A program made the translations under genes and the position numbers. From NCBI GenBank assembly GCA_041394405.1, contig JAWKIF010000006.1, positions 1,240,001-1,304,000 on the forward strand: a DNA stretch of 64,000 nucleotides. The letters are read 5' to 3'. This DNA is from Microthrix sp041394405. GTDB lineage: Bacteria > Actinomycetota > Acidimicrobiia > Acidimicrobiales > Microtrichaceae. Shown here one piece after another: positions 15,130 to 23,615 of this stretch (its first letter is position 1; every line of letters begins with the position of its first letter). The notes below the pieces were generated by a model. It was not told the origin of the DNA. It ran no database searches and saw only the letters and a program-made list of their open reading frames with translations.

Positions 15130-16437
15130 ATGCCCAATCACGACCGTTTCCACTGCAGGAGGGTGCTGTCGGCGGTGGCCGCCCTGGTGCTGCTCCAGCC
15201 GACCGCCGCGATGCTCGGCTCGGCTCCGGTCGCAGCCGAATCGGTGGTCAGCGTCAGCCTCACGTTTGACGACGCGCTCGGCGAACACGCGTTGGCCGGC
15301 GACCTGCTGACCCAACGGGGCCTGGCGGGCACCTTTTACGTGCCCTCGGGCCGCATCGGCGACGACAGCTACCTCTCCTGGAGCGATGTGGCCGCCTTGG
15401 CCGATCAGGGCCACGAGATCGGCGGCCACACCATCGATCACCCCAACCTGGTGAACCTGTCCGCGGCCCAGGCCACCAGCCAGGTGTGCGGCGATCGTCA
15501 GAACCTGATCGGGCACGGCCTCTCGCCCACGACGTTCGCCTATCCCTTTGGCGCCAACAACGCGGCTGTCGAGTCGATCGTTGAGTCGTGTGGCTACGGC
15601 GCCGCTCGAGATGTAGGCGGGCTCAAGGCTGCCTCGTCCTGTGGTGGTTGCCCGCTGTCCCAGGCCGTCCCTCCCTCCAAGCCGATGGCGTTGCGCACCA
15701 ACGGCTCGGTGCGCAGCGGAACCACGCTGGCCGAGATGAAGGGTTGGGTGAGCGCGGCCGAGGACGCTGGCGTCGGCGGCGTGGTGCCGTTCGTGTTTCA
15801 CCACATCTGCAGCAACTGCGACACCTACTCGGTCAGTCAGACGACGCTTGAGGCGTTCCTCGACTGGCTCGTGGCACGAGGCACGCCAGTGCACACCATG
15901 CACGACGCCTTGCAGCTCCCGCCCCCGCCGCCTCCTCCTCCGGGCGGGTCCAACCTGTTGGTGAACCCGTCGTTTGAGGCGGACCTGAACGGTGACAGCG
16001 TGCCGGACTGTTGGGAACGTCACACCTACGGCACCCTGGATGCAGCCCCCGTCCGGGTGACACCGGGCCTCAGCGGCGGCTTCGCCGAGGGCATCGCCGT
16101 CGACAGTCGCTCCAGCGGGGACCGCAAGTTCGTCCAGCAACGCAACGACTCGGACTGTGTCACGCCGGCGACTGAGGGCGACCGGTTTCAGCTGGTGGCC
16201 AACCATCTCGCCGACTCCGGGGTGTCGGCCCGCCTCGTGGCCTACCGTCGCACCTCCAGCGGCCAGTGGGCGTGGTGGGCCCAGCGTTCACCGCTGGCCA
16301 CCGGATCCGGATGGAAACAGACCGCCTGGGATCTGCCCCCGGTACCACCGGACACCACCGCGATCAGCGTCGGCGTGTCGATCCGCTCCACCGGCACCAT
16401 CACCGCCGACGACCTCACCCTCACCGCCATCGGCTGA
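15130..16437 (+). CDS. Secreted polysaccharide deacetylase with C-terminal carbohydrate-binding-like module
   Basis: 435 residues. A Sec-type signal peptide (LSAVAALVLLQPTAAMLGSAPVAA) replaces the lipobox of the upstream paralogue. The catalytic domain (~35-260) has SLTFDDALGEHA and GGHTIDH. A poly-proline linker (LPPPPPPPPGGSN) leads to a ~160-residue beta-rich module starting LLVNPSFEADLNGDSVPDCWE, a form common in CBM/galactose-binding-like modules. It starts 10 bp after the previous stop. The pair is a tandem duplication in which one copy stayed membrane-tethered and the other became soluble with an added binding domain. Activity is well supported by the motifs; substrate is inferred from context. 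Confidence 0.85.
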   Translation: MPNHDRFHCRRVLSAVAALVLLQPTAAMLGSAPVAAESVVSVSLTFDDALGEHALAGDLLTQRGLAGTFYVPSGRIGDDSYLSWSDVAALADQGHEIGGHTIDHPNLVNLSAAQATSQVCGDRQNLIGHGLSPTTFAYPFGANNAAVESIVESCGYGAARDVGGLKAASSCGGCPLSQAVPPSKPMALRTNGSVRSGTTLAEMKGWVSAAEDAGVGGVVPFVFHHICSNCDTYSVSQTTLEAFLDWLVARGTPVHTMHDALQLPPPPPPPPGGSNLLVNPSFEADLNGDSVPDCWERHTYGTLDAAPVRVTPGLSGGFAEGIAVDSRSSGDRKFVQQRNDSDCVTPATEGDRFQLVANHLADSGVSARLVAYRRTSSGQWAWWAQRSPLATGSGWKQTAWDLPPVPPDTTAISVGVSIRSTGTITADDLTLTAIG

Positions 16438-16443
16438 GTTCGG

Positions 16444-17628
16444 CTATCTGACCAACGTGTCAGGCCCGAGATCGCCGAGGTCGTTGGCGCCGGTCAGCGC
16501 CATGGCCACCTCCATCTCGGCCCGGAGCACCTCCAGCATGTGGCGGACGCCCGCCTCCCCGTTTGCAGCCACGGCCCAGGCCCAGGGGCGGCCAACCAGG
16601 CAGGCTCGGGCGCCAAGCGAGACCATCTTCACCACATCCAGCCCGCTGCGGACGCCGCCGTCCACCAAGACCTCCAGGCGGTCGCCAACCGCTGCGACGA
16701 CGTCGGGCAGCGCCTCGACCGTGGAGGGCACGGCGTCGAGCTGTCGGCCACCGTGGTTGGACACCACGACGGCATCCACGCCGGCGTCGGCGGCCGCCCG
16801 GGCGTCCTCGGGGTCGAGGATACCCTTTAGCACCACCGGGCCGTCCCACTGCCGGCGCACCCAGGCAAGATCGTCCCAGGTGACCGATGGGTCGAACTGG
16901 GCGTCGACCCACTCGCGGAAGTCGTCGGGCGAGCTGGCCCCCGGCACGGCGTCGGTGAGGTTGCCGAAGGTGTGGGGCCTGCCCCGGATGCCGACGTCGC
17001 GCACCCAGCGCAGGTGGCCGGCGCGGTCCAGCCCGCGCAGGGCCTTCCCCAGCGCCGAGATGCCTCCGCCGAGCCCGTTGCGGGTGTCGCGATAGCGGGC
17101 GCCGACCACTGGTAGGTCGGCGGTGAGCACCAGCACCCGGCAGCCCGCCGTCTGCGCCCGGGCCATGAGCTCCTCGGCGTAGCTCCGGTCGCGCATGACG
17201 TAGAGCTGAAACCACGGGCTGAGCCGAGTGGCCGCAGCCACCTCCTCCACCGAACAGATGGAGACGGTCGACTCCACGAATCGGACCCCCTCGTGCTCGG
17301 CGGCACGGGCCGCCAAGACCTCGGCCCGCCCGGCGAACATGCCGGCCAGGCCGACGGGCGCCAGGATGACGGGCATCGAGAGGTCATCGCCCAACACCGT
17401 CGTTACCAATGAGCGCTGGGACACGTCGCGAAGCACCCGCTGGCGCAGGCTGATGGCGGCCAGATCGGCCGTATTGGCGGCCATGGTCGATTCCTCGTAG
17501 GCCCCGCCATCGATGTAGTCGAACATCTGGCGGGGCAAGCGGCGCCGCGCCACCTCGCGGTAGTCGCGCACCGAGGCGGTTGCCAGCCCCAAGGAGTGAT
17601 CTCGCGCCAGGGGGTTCACACGGGCCAT
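16444..17628 (-). CDS. FMN-dependent alpha-hydroxy-acid oxidase/dehydrogenase (LldD-like)
   Basis: 394 residues, TIM-barrel flavoprotein family that includes L-lactate dehydrogenase LldD, glycolate oxidase and the actinobacterial MftD. Visible: YIDGGAYEE near the N-terminus, ILAPVGLAGMF, FQLYVMRDR, VLKGILDPEDA, the catalytic His/FMN segment SNHGGRQLD, then LVDGGVRSGLDVVKM and GRPWAW. Substrate cannot be fixed; lactate is the commonest. No mycofactocin genes are adjacent. A GATGAT hexamer ends 6 nt before the ATG. It converges on the deacetylase gene with only 6 bp between stops. Confidence 0.85.
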   Translation of the reverse strand: MARVNPLARDHSLGLATASVRDYREVARRRLPRQMFDYIDGGAYEESTMAANTADLAAISLRQRVLRDVSQRSLVTTVLGDDLSMPVILAPVGLAGMFAGRAEVLAARAAEHEGVRFVESTVSICSVEEVAAATRLSPWFQLYVMRDRSYAEELMARAQTAGCRVLVLTADLPVVGARYRDTRNGLGGGISALGKALRGLDRAGHLRWVRDVGIRGRPHTFGNLTDAVPGASSPDDFREWVDAQFDPSVTWDDLAWVRRQWDGPVVLKGILDPEDARAAADAGVDAVVVSNHGGRQLDAVPSTVEALPDVVAAVGDRLEVLVDGGVRSGLDVVKMVSLGARACLVGRPWAWAVAANGEAGVRHMLEVLRAEMEVAMALTGANDLGDLGPDTLVR

Positions 17629-17678
17629 GGGCTCATCATCGCGCAGGGTGTGACTCGGTCGCCGGACCCCGGCGCCGG

Positions 17679-17684
17679 TAGCGT
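17679..17684 (+). promoter_or_regulatory. -10 element (TAGCGT), leaderless DUF454 gene
   Basis: TAGCGT ends 6 nt before the ATG at 17691, and no Shine-Dalgarno is seen. Confidence 0.5.
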
Positions 17685-17690
17685 CGGCGG

Positions 17691-18119
17691 ATGGTCAGAT
17701 CCGGCCCAACCCGATGGCTGTGGGCGGCGGCGGGCCTGGTGTTGGTGGGGGTCGGTGGCCTGGGGGCGGTGGTTCCCGGCCTCCCCTCGACGGTGTTCCT
17801 GCTGGGTGCTGCGGCGTGCTTCTCGCGGTCCAGCCCTCGATTGGAACGATGGCTGCTGGGCCTCCCCGTCCTCGGCCGGGTCGTGACCGACTGGCGGGCG
17901 GGCCTGGGCATGGCCCGCTCGGCCAAGGTGACGACGGTGTCGATGATCGCCGGGTTCTCCGGGCTGGGTGCCGTCCTTGCGGGCGGCCGCTTGGGCCTGG
18001 CCATTGGGCTGCTCGGCGTGATCGGCGTGGTCACAGTGCTCTGGCGGGTGCCCACCACCGAGCGGGTTCTGGCGGCGCGCAAGCCGGGGGCCGACCCCCA
18101 CACCCCCATCGACGAGTAG
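17691..18119 (+). CDS. DUF454 family inner-membrane protein (YbaN-like)
   Basis: 142 residues with about four membrane helices: LWAAAGLVLVGVGGLGAVVPGLPSTVFLLGAAACF, then the DUF454 signature CFSRSSPRLERWLLGLPVLG and WRAGLGMARSAK, then two further helices and a short polar tail. Function of the family is unknown. It lies alone between an oxidase on the other strand and a convergent hydrolase gene and appears leaderless. Confidence 0.85.
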   Translation: MVRSGPTRWLWAAAGLVLVGVGGLGAVVPGLPSTVFLLGAAACFSRSSPRLERWLLGLPVLGRVVTDWRAGLGMARSAKVTTVSMIAGFSGLGAVLAGGRLGLAIGLLGVIGVVTVLWRVPTTERVLAARKPGADPHTPIDE

Positions 18120-18137
18120 TGCCAACCACGCCGGCGT

Positions 18138-18995
18138 CTACGGGTTGGAGCCGGCCCGGTTGACGAGCCGGCTCCAACGGCGCAACGGAAAGGCGTGCCC
18201 GGCCCCGGGCAACTCCTCGACCGTGACCGATGCCGAGACCAACCGGGCGGCCATCCAGCGCCCCATGGCGGGCGGGCAGGTGGTGTCCTCGCCGCCGAGC
18301 ACCAGGTGACACGGGGCGGTGATGGCCGACCACTGGGGGCTGTGCAGCTGCGCCGCCAGGTCGCGCTCCAGGCCGGCCGGGCCCGCCTGCACCGACGCCA
18401 ACACCGCACGCCCCAACCGCTCGGCCGCTCCGGGAACGGCCAGAATCTCGCGTTGGCGGGCCGGCGAGTCACCCAGCGCGATCCGGATGGCGCCATCCAG
18501 GTTGAGCCCGGGCGGAACGAGGAACGGCACGATGTCGGCAATGTCCCCCGCATCGAAGCGGAAACGATCGGGCGCCGTCTGCTCCCACGCCTCGGCGGGC
18601 GCCAGCGGGGCGGCCAGCACCATGCGGCTCACCAGGCTCGGGTGGCGTTCGGCCAGGGCCAGCGCGAAGAGGGAGCCCGCCGACCAGCTCACCACCCCGA
18701 CGTCCTCGTAGCCCAGCAGCCGACAGGCCGCGGCCAGGTCGTCGGCCACGGAGGCGGGGGTGGCCTGGGGGTCCACGGAGCTGTCGCCGAACCCCGGGCG
18801 GTCGGCCAGCAGTTGGGTCACGCCGGACACGGTGGGGTCGGGTGGCGTCGCCAGCCGGCTGTCGGGGGTTCCGTGCAGCACCAGCACCGCTGGCTGCCGG
18901 TCGGCCCCGGCACCGACCACCTCGACGGCGAGTTCCCGCCCCGAGGCCAGCCTGAGCACCTCGACCGGCCACGGGTATTCGGGAGGTTGGCCCAT
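18138..18995 (-). CDS. Alpha/beta hydrolase
   Basis: 285 residues. Core motifs in order: VLVLHGTPDSR (oxyanion hole HG), ADRPGFGDSS, the nucleophile elbow SWSAGSLF (S in the GxSxG-like position, here W-S-A-G), LVLGGEDTTCPP (acid region) and GAGHAFPL (catalytic His). It belongs to the large epoxide-hydrolase/lipase-like group; substrate unknown. ATG 18995 was chosen because TATCGT ends 7 nt upstream and the preceding sequence is non-homologous. The elbow's first residue is S-W-S rather than G-x-S, a common variation. It diverges from the teichoic-acid-type gene. Confidence 0.8.
   Translation of the reverse strand: MGQPPEYPWPVEVLRLASGRELAVEVVGAGADRQPAVLVLHGTPDSRLATPPDPTVSGVTQLLADRPGFGDSSVDPQATPASVADDLAAACRLLGYEDVGVVSWSAGSLFALALAERHPSLVSRMVLAAPLAPAEAWEQTAPDRFRFDAGDIADIVPFLVPPGLNLDGAIRIALGDSPARQREILAVPGAAERLGRAVLASVQAGPAGLERDLAAQLHSPQWSAITAPCHLVLGGEDTTCPPAMGRWMAARLVSASVTVEELPGAGHAFPLRRWSRLVNRAGSNP
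18144..18178. terminator. 12-bp perfect inverted repeat between convergent genes
   Basis: GTTGGAGCCGGC (18144-18155) and GCCGGCTCCAAC (18167-18178) form a perfect 12-bp stem with an 11-nt loop. It lies inside the last codons of the hydrolase gene, 25 bp past the DUF454 stop. It could terminate the DUF454 transcript; on the hydrolase strand it precedes the stop. No U-tract. Confidence 0.45.
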
Positions 18996-19002
18996 CGCCC
19001 AC

Positions 19003-19008
19003 ACGATA
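19003..19008 (-). promoter_or_regulatory. -10 element (TATCGT), leaderless hydrolase gene
   Basis: On the minus strand TATCGT ends 7 nt before the ATG at 18995. Confidence 0.55.
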
Positions 19009-19100
19009 GGACGCCCAAAGCCACCACCCGGGCCTGCGGCCGCTACCTTGCAGGGGCGGAGCCACCTCAGGCGGTGGCAGTTGCCCACGGAGGAGCCCTG

Positions 19101-20318
19101 TTGGGGTCGAGCGGAACCACGACGGCCTTGGGCAGGGTGGCCTTGGGGCTGGCCCAGCGGCTGCTGCGCGCCCTCACCTCGTTGCTGCCTCGCGACCCAA
19201 ACCGTTGGGTGTTCGGCAGCCGCAACGGCGCCTATGTCGACAATCCCCGCTACCTGTTCGAGTACCTGGCGGAACGCCACGACGGCACCACCGTCGCGTG
19301 GATCTCGCCATCGGTGGCAAGTGTCGATCAGGCTCGCGCCGGTGGGCGGCGGCGTGCCTGGCGCCGCCGAAGCCTGCGCGGGAAGTGGGAGGTGCTCCGG
19401 GCCGGGGTGGCCGTCTACGCATTCGACCCGTCAGACGTGAACGTGGCCCTGACGGGCGGCGCACTCGGCGTCAACCTGTACCACGGGGTTCCGCTCAAGG
19501 CGATCGAGGACGACGTCCGGATCGGCCCCAGCGGCCGGATCTACCACCCAACCACCCTCGTGGAGCGTTTTCGGGCCGGCACCGTGTACTACCCCCGCAC
19601 CCTGCGCAACGACCTGGTGTTGGCCACGTCCCCCGAGGTGGCGGCCATCATGGAGCGCTCCTTTGGGACCCGAGCGGCCGCAACGGTGGTCGCTCGACCC
19701 CCCCGGCTGGCCGCGGCCTCACCGCGGCGTCGCCGCCCCACCACCGAGGCGTCCACGCTGCTGTATGCGCCGACGTGGCGGCCCGACGGCGGCTGGCGGA
19801 TCGAGGAGGCACTCCCCCGCCTGGCGGATCTGGACCTGGCCCTCCAGGCATCCAACGCGACGCTGCTGGTGAAGGGGCACCTGTACGACAAGATCGAGTT
19901 GTCGGGCGCCGCTGAGCGGATCGAGTCCGTACCGGCCGACACGGATATCACCTGGCTGCTCGGTGCCATCGATGGGCTCATCACCGACTACTCCTCGGTG
20001 ATGTTCGATGCTGCTCTGCTGGAGGTGCCAGTGGTCTTCTACCCCTACGACCTGGATCGTTACCACGACGAAGTGAGCCCGACGTTCAACTTCGACTACG
20101 AACGGCTGGTCGACGGGCGGGTGGCCTGGAACTTCGAGGACCTGCTGGAGCTGATCGGCTCGGGCCGCTGGCGAACGTCGGCCTTTCCTGCCGAAGTTCG
20201 GAACCGAGTCTGGGGGCCGGGTCCGCTCGGTTCGATCGAGGCAAGCAACGACGAACTGGTCGCTCACATCAGCGAGGCGGCCCGACGGCGACACGGTTCG
20301 CAGGCGGTGAGCCCGTGA
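19101..20318 (+). CDS. CDP-glycerol glycerophosphotransferase family protein (TagB/TagF-like)
   Basis: 405 residues. This family transfers glycerol- or ribitol-phosphate from CDP-alditol to teichoic-acid-type or other glycan acceptors at the inner face of the membrane. Visible: WVFGSRNGAYVDNPRYLFEYL, NLYHGVPLKAIEDD (equivalent to the family HGTPLK), LLYAPTWRPDGG, and LLGAIDGLITDYSSVMFDAALLEVPVVFY, whose TDYSS/FD/PV pattern is the C-terminal signature. Start: TTG 19101, with GGAGGAG (19089-19095) 5 nt upstream; a GTG at 19074 is an alternative. It overlaps the following GT2 by 4 bp. Actual polymer not known; actinobacterial homologues also act on capsule-like glycans. Confidence 0.85.
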   Translation: MGSSGTTTALGRVALGLAQRLLRALTSLLPRDPNRWVFGSRNGAYVDNPRYLFEYLAERHDGTTVAWISPSVASVDQARAGGRRRAWRRRSLRGKWEVLRAGVAVYAFDPSDVNVALTGGALGVNLYHGVPLKAIEDDVRIGPSGRIYHPTTLVERFRAGTVYYPRTLRNDLVLATSPEVAAIMERSFGTRAAATVVARPPRLAAASPRRRRPTTEASTLLYAPTWRPDGGWRIEEALPRLADLDLALQASNATLLVKGHLYDKIELSGAAERIESVPADTDITWLLGAIDGLITDYSSVMFDAALLEVPVVFYPYDLDRYHDEVSPTFNFDYERLVDGRVAWNFEDLLELIGSGRWRTSAFPAEVRNRVWGPGPLGSIEASNDELVAHISEAARRRHGSQAVSP

Positions 20319-21235
20319 AATCCGTCGCAGCGCCGGCCCCGTTGGTGAGTGTGCTGTTGCCCGTCCACAACGGTGGCCCGTTCCTCAGCCAGGCGCTGGA
20401 GAGCGTGTTGGGCCAGACGCTGAACGACCTCGAGGTCATCGCAGTGGAGAACGGCTCCACCGATGGGTCGCTGGAGATCCTTCGAGCCAGCGCCGATCAG
20501 GACCCACGGGTTTCGGTGGTCGAGGCGGGGCCGGTCGGCTTGGTGGCGGCCCTCAACCTGGCCGTCGAGACGGCCCGGGGGCGGTTCCTGGCGCGCATGG
20601 ATGCCGACGACGTGGCCGAGCCCGGACGCCTGGCCGCACAGGTTGAGTTCCTGTCGGCCCACCCGGGTGTGGGCGTGGTGGGAACGGCGCACGACTACAT
20701 CGACGCAGCGGGCGTGGTGGTGGGCGCCCGTCGCTTCGTCACCGACCCGCCGCTGGTTGAGGCCTCGTTCTATTTCGGCAACCCCCTGGCCCATTCCACC
20801 GTCATGATTGACCGGGAACGCACCGGTCGCGTGCAGTACCCCAGCGACGCCCCCGACGCGGAGGACCTCGCGTTGTGGCTGGGCCTGGCCCGCGCGGGGG
20901 TGATCGTGGCCAACGTGCCCGACGTGCTGATGCACTATCGGGTGCACGCCGACAGCGTCACGGCCCAACCCGGTGCGGCCGTCGGCACCAGCGATGTCGA
21001 CGCAGTCGTGCGTGCCGCCCGGTGGGCCACGCCTCGCAGCCGCTGGGCCATTTCCCGCACCTACAACGCTCGCAGCCGAGGGGTGGGGTTGGTGTCGTTT
21101 CTGGCCGGCGTGCTGGCGCTGAACTGCCTCAACCTGCTGCGACCCGAGGTGGGCCGGTGGGCCCTCCTCCGGAGGTCGGCCCTGGCCCTCGGCGCCGCAG
21201 CCAAGCCCGCAGGCCGTCGCTCAACGAACGCCTGA
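20315..21235 (+). CDS. Family 2 glycosyltransferase
   Basis: 306 residues from a GTG overlapping the preceding stop (GTGA). The GT-A domain is VSVLLPVHNGGPFLSQALESVLGQT, ENGSTDGS, RMDADDVAEPGRL (DxDD donor/metal site) and HSTVMIDRE...DAEDLALWLGLA, then MHYRVHADSVT. A hydrophobic C-terminal stretch (LVSFLAGVLALNCLNLL) may associate with the membrane. Non-processive type, adding single sugars, with no QxxRW. It is co-transcribed with the CDP-glycerol transferase gene, so decoration or linkage of the same polymer is likely. Confidence 0.85.
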   Translation: MKSVAAPAPLVSVLLPVHNGGPFLSQALESVLGQTLNDLEVIAVENGSTDGSLEILRASADQDPRVSVVEAGPVGLVAALNLAVETARGRFLARMDADDVAEPGRLAAQVEFLSAHPGVGVVGTAHDYIDAAGVVVGARRFVTDPPLVEASFYFGNPLAHSTVMIDRERTGRVQYPSDAPDAEDLALWLGLARAGVIVANVPDVLMHYRVHADSVTAQPGAAVGTSDVDAVVRAARWATPRSRWAISRTYNARSRGVGLVSFLAGVLALNCLNLLRPEVGRWALLRRSALALGAAAKPAGRRSTNA

Positions 21236-21364
21236 GGCCTCAACGAGCGCGTCGGCCACCCGCTCGCGGGCATCGCCACGTGCCCCGGCCTAGAAACACC
21301 GAGCCATCGCACGCGAGATCTACCAACGCATCACGACCGACTTCGGCGCCCCGCCCCAACCCGA

Positions 21365-21370
21365 TTGACA
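21365..21370 (+). promoter_or_regulatory. Perfect -35 hexamer (TTGACA) upstream of kup
   Basis: TTGACA in an otherwise GC-rich 240-bp gap before the potassium transporter. A matching -10 is less clear (CACACT at 21391-21396, spacing 20 bp). Confidence 0.35.
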
Positions 21371-21475
21371 TCCAGAGGAGCCTCACCTTCCACACTTGGG
21401 GTGTCGAGATGGGCGATAGGCTCGGCCACTTGTCGGTACCTGATCGAAGGTGCCCGCGGCCCTTCGGAATACCTC

Positions 21476-23371
21476 GTGTCGACAACCGCTGCGCATCAGT
21501 CCAGTACCGCCTCCAAGGCCGCCACCGTAGGTGCGTTGGGGGTGGTGTTCGGCGACATCGGCACCAGCCCCCTGTATGCGCTGCGGGAGACCTTCGAGGG
21601 CACCGGTCACCTGCCGCCCCCCATCACCGAACCCAACATCATCGGCGTCCTGTCGCTGGTGCTGTGGTCGGTGGTGCTGGTGGTGTCGCTCAAGTACCTG
21701 ACGTTCGTCCTCCGGGCCGACAACCACGGCGAGGGCGGAATCCTGGCCCTGACCGCCCTGATCCGGCCCAAGAACCTCAACGTCGCCTCCCGCCAGGCTC
21801 TGGGCCTGGTCGTGGTCGGGCTCTTTGGGGCGGCGCTGCTCTACGGCGACGGCATCATCACCCCGGCCATCTCGGTGTTGTCGGCCGTCGAGGGCACCAG
21901 CGTGGTCACCGAGTCGATGGAACCGCTGGTGGTGCCCATCTCCATCGGCATCCTGGTGGCGCTCTTCAGCGTGCAGCGGCGCGGCACCGCGGCGGTCGGA
22001 CGGGTCTTTGGGCCCGTGATGTTGCTGTGGTTCGGCACCCTGGGCGTCTTGGGCGTGGCCCACATTGCCGACAGCATGGCGGTGCTCAAGGCCGTCAACC
22101 CGCTGCTCGGCCTCGAATTCCTGGTCAACAACGGCACGAGGGGCTTCGTCGCCCTGGGTTCGGTGTTCCTGGTGGTCACCGGGGCGGAGGCGCTCTATGC
22201 CGACATGGGCCACTTCGGCCCCGCTCCCATTCGCAAGGCCTGGTACCGCATCGTCTTGCCGGGCCTGGTCCTGAACTACTTCGGTCAGGGGGCCATGTTG
22301 GTGGCCCACCCCGACCGCATCGACAACCCCTTCTACCGAATGGCACCCCGGTGGGCGCTCTGGCCGCTGGTGGTGCTGGCCACCATGGCCACGGTGATCG
22401 CCAGCCAGGCGCTGATCTCGGGGGCGTTCAGCCTCACCCGCCAGGCGGTGCAGCTGGGATATCTCCCCCGGGTGCGCATCACCCACACCTCCGACGAGGA
22501 GGAGGGGCAGATCTACATCGGGGTGGTCAACTGGCTGCTGCTCATTGCGTGTGTGGGACTTGTGCTGGCCTTCCGCAGCTCGGCCAACCTGGCCGCGGCC
22601 TACGGGATCGCCGTCACGTCCACGATGTTCATCACCACCGTCCTGTTCTATCGCGTGGCTCGAGACCGGTTCGGCTGGCCAAAGTGGTCCACCCTGGCGC
22701 TGACGGGCCTGTTCCTGGTGATCGACCTCGCCTTCCTGGGTGCCAACATCCCAAAGATCCCGGCCGGTGGCTGGATTCCGCTGTCCATCGGGGCGGTGCT
22801 GCTGCTCGTGCTCACCACCTGGTTCACCGGCCGGGCCATCACGGCGGCCCGCCTCGCCGATCAGGCTCGGCCCATGGCCGAGTTTGCGGAGGAGCTTGCC
22901 GAGCAGTCGCCCATGCGCGGCCCCGGCGTCGGCGTCTACCTGGGCTCCAACCCCGACGTCGTGCCCCAAGCGCTGTCATCGCAGCTGAAACACGCCCGGG
23001 TGCTTCCCGAACACGTCTGTGTGCTTGCGGTGATGATCCAGGACCGGCCCCACGTGCCCGAGGACGAACGCCTCACCGCACAGAAGCGTTCCAGCGGGGT
23101 GTGGCAGCTGAAGATCCACCTGGGCTACGCCGACGACGTCGACGTTCCACATGAGCTGGAGCGGGCAGGGAAGGAGCTGACCGGCCTCGACTTCTCCACG
23201 ACAAGCTACGTGCTCGGTCGCGAGACCTTGCGGGTCACCGACCGCCCGGGCATGGCCCAGTGGCGAGAGCACCTGTTTGTCTTCATGCTGCGCAACGCCA
23301 CCACGGCCGACGCGTTCTTCAAGCTGCCCCCCGACCAGACCATCGAGCTGGGCGTCCAGGTCGAGATCTGA
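21476..23371 (+). CDS. kup: Kup-type potassium transporter
   Basis: 631 residues, usual length for Kup. About twelve helices occupy the first ~430 residues, starting with the family signature GALGVVFGDIGTSPLYALRE. Also typical: KYLTFVLRADNHGEGGILALTALI, LLYGDGIITPAISVLSAVEG, ADMGHFG and YFGQGA. A cytoplasmic C-terminal domain includes YLGSNPDVVP and TSYVLGRETL. Proton-coupled K+ uptake. GTG 21476 was chosen; longer in-frame starts upstream would add a non-homologous, unhydrophobic leader. No Shine-Dalgarno is obvious. It follows the glycosyltransferase pair but is separated by 240 bp. Confidence 0.93.
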   Translation: MSTTAAHQSSTASKAATVGALGVVFGDIGTSPLYALRETFEGTGHLPPPITEPNIIGVLSLVLWSVVLVVSLKYLTFVLRADNHGEGGILALTALIRPKNLNVASRQALGLVVVGLFGAALLYGDGIITPAISVLSAVEGTSVVTESMEPLVVPISIGILVALFSVQRRGTAAVGRVFGPVMLLWFGTLGVLGVAHIADSMAVLKAVNPLLGLEFLVNNGTRGFVALGSVFLVVTGAEALYADMGHFGPAPIRKAWYRIVLPGLVLNYFGQGAMLVAHPDRIDNPFYRMAPRWALWPLVVLATMATVIASQALISGAFSLTRQAVQLGYLPRVRITHTSDEEEGQIYIGVVNWLLLIACVGLVLAFRSSANLAAAYGIAVTSTMFITTVLFYRVARDRFGWPKWSTLALTGLFLVIDLAFLGANIPKIPAGGWIPLSIGAVLLLVLTTWFTGRAITAARLADQARPMAEFAEELAEQSPMRGPGVGVYLGSNPDVVPQALSSQLKHARVLPEHVCVLAVMIQDRPHVPEDERLTAQKRSSGVWQLKIHLGYADDVDVPHELERAGKELTGLDFSTTSYVLGRETLRVTDRPGMAQWREHLFVFMLRNATTADAFFKLPPDQTIELGVQVEI

Positions 23372-23415
23372 CCCCCAGGCGATCTCGCCCCGGGGTCCGC
23401 TCCGTCGTCGTGCGC

Positions 23416-23613
23416 TCAGACGTCGTCAGGCTCGCTCAGCAGCGCCACGGCCTTTTCGATGGCACGTCTGGCCCGGGTCAGTCGTCGCTCGTCCACCGGC
23501 AGCTCCGTGCCGCCGGCGTCGATGGAGTCCCGCAGCCGGGCGATGGCCAGATCGGCCAGTTCCTCGGCGATCGATTCCAGCCGGCCCCTGATCTCGTCAA
23601 ACTCCCCTGCCAC
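23416..23613 (-). CDS. 65-aa helical hypothetical protein
   Basis: 65 residues, highly charged and helix-prone (GEFDEIRGRLESIAEELADLA), ending EKAVALLSEPDDV. The pattern of leucines/alanines at heptad-like spacing suggests a short coiled coil. GTG start with GGAGGA 7 nt upstream, only 2 bp after the stop of the preceding gene, so it is probably the last cistron of the antiporter operon. No family recognised. Confidence 0.6.
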   Translation of the reverse strand: MAGEFDEIRGRLESIAEELADLAIARLRDSIDAGGTELPVDERRLTRARRAIEKAVALLSEPDDV

Positions 23614-23615
23614 GT

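Noticed and set aside
21236..21475. Possible c-di-AMP (ydaO/kup-type) riboswitch before kup
   Set aside because: I could not find the conserved core elements; only a TTGACA hexamer is evident.
21383..22969. 528-residue antisense open frame within kup
   Set aside because: Kup is unambiguous and the antisense product is low-complexity (His/Gln/Gly/Asp-rich) with no plausible start.
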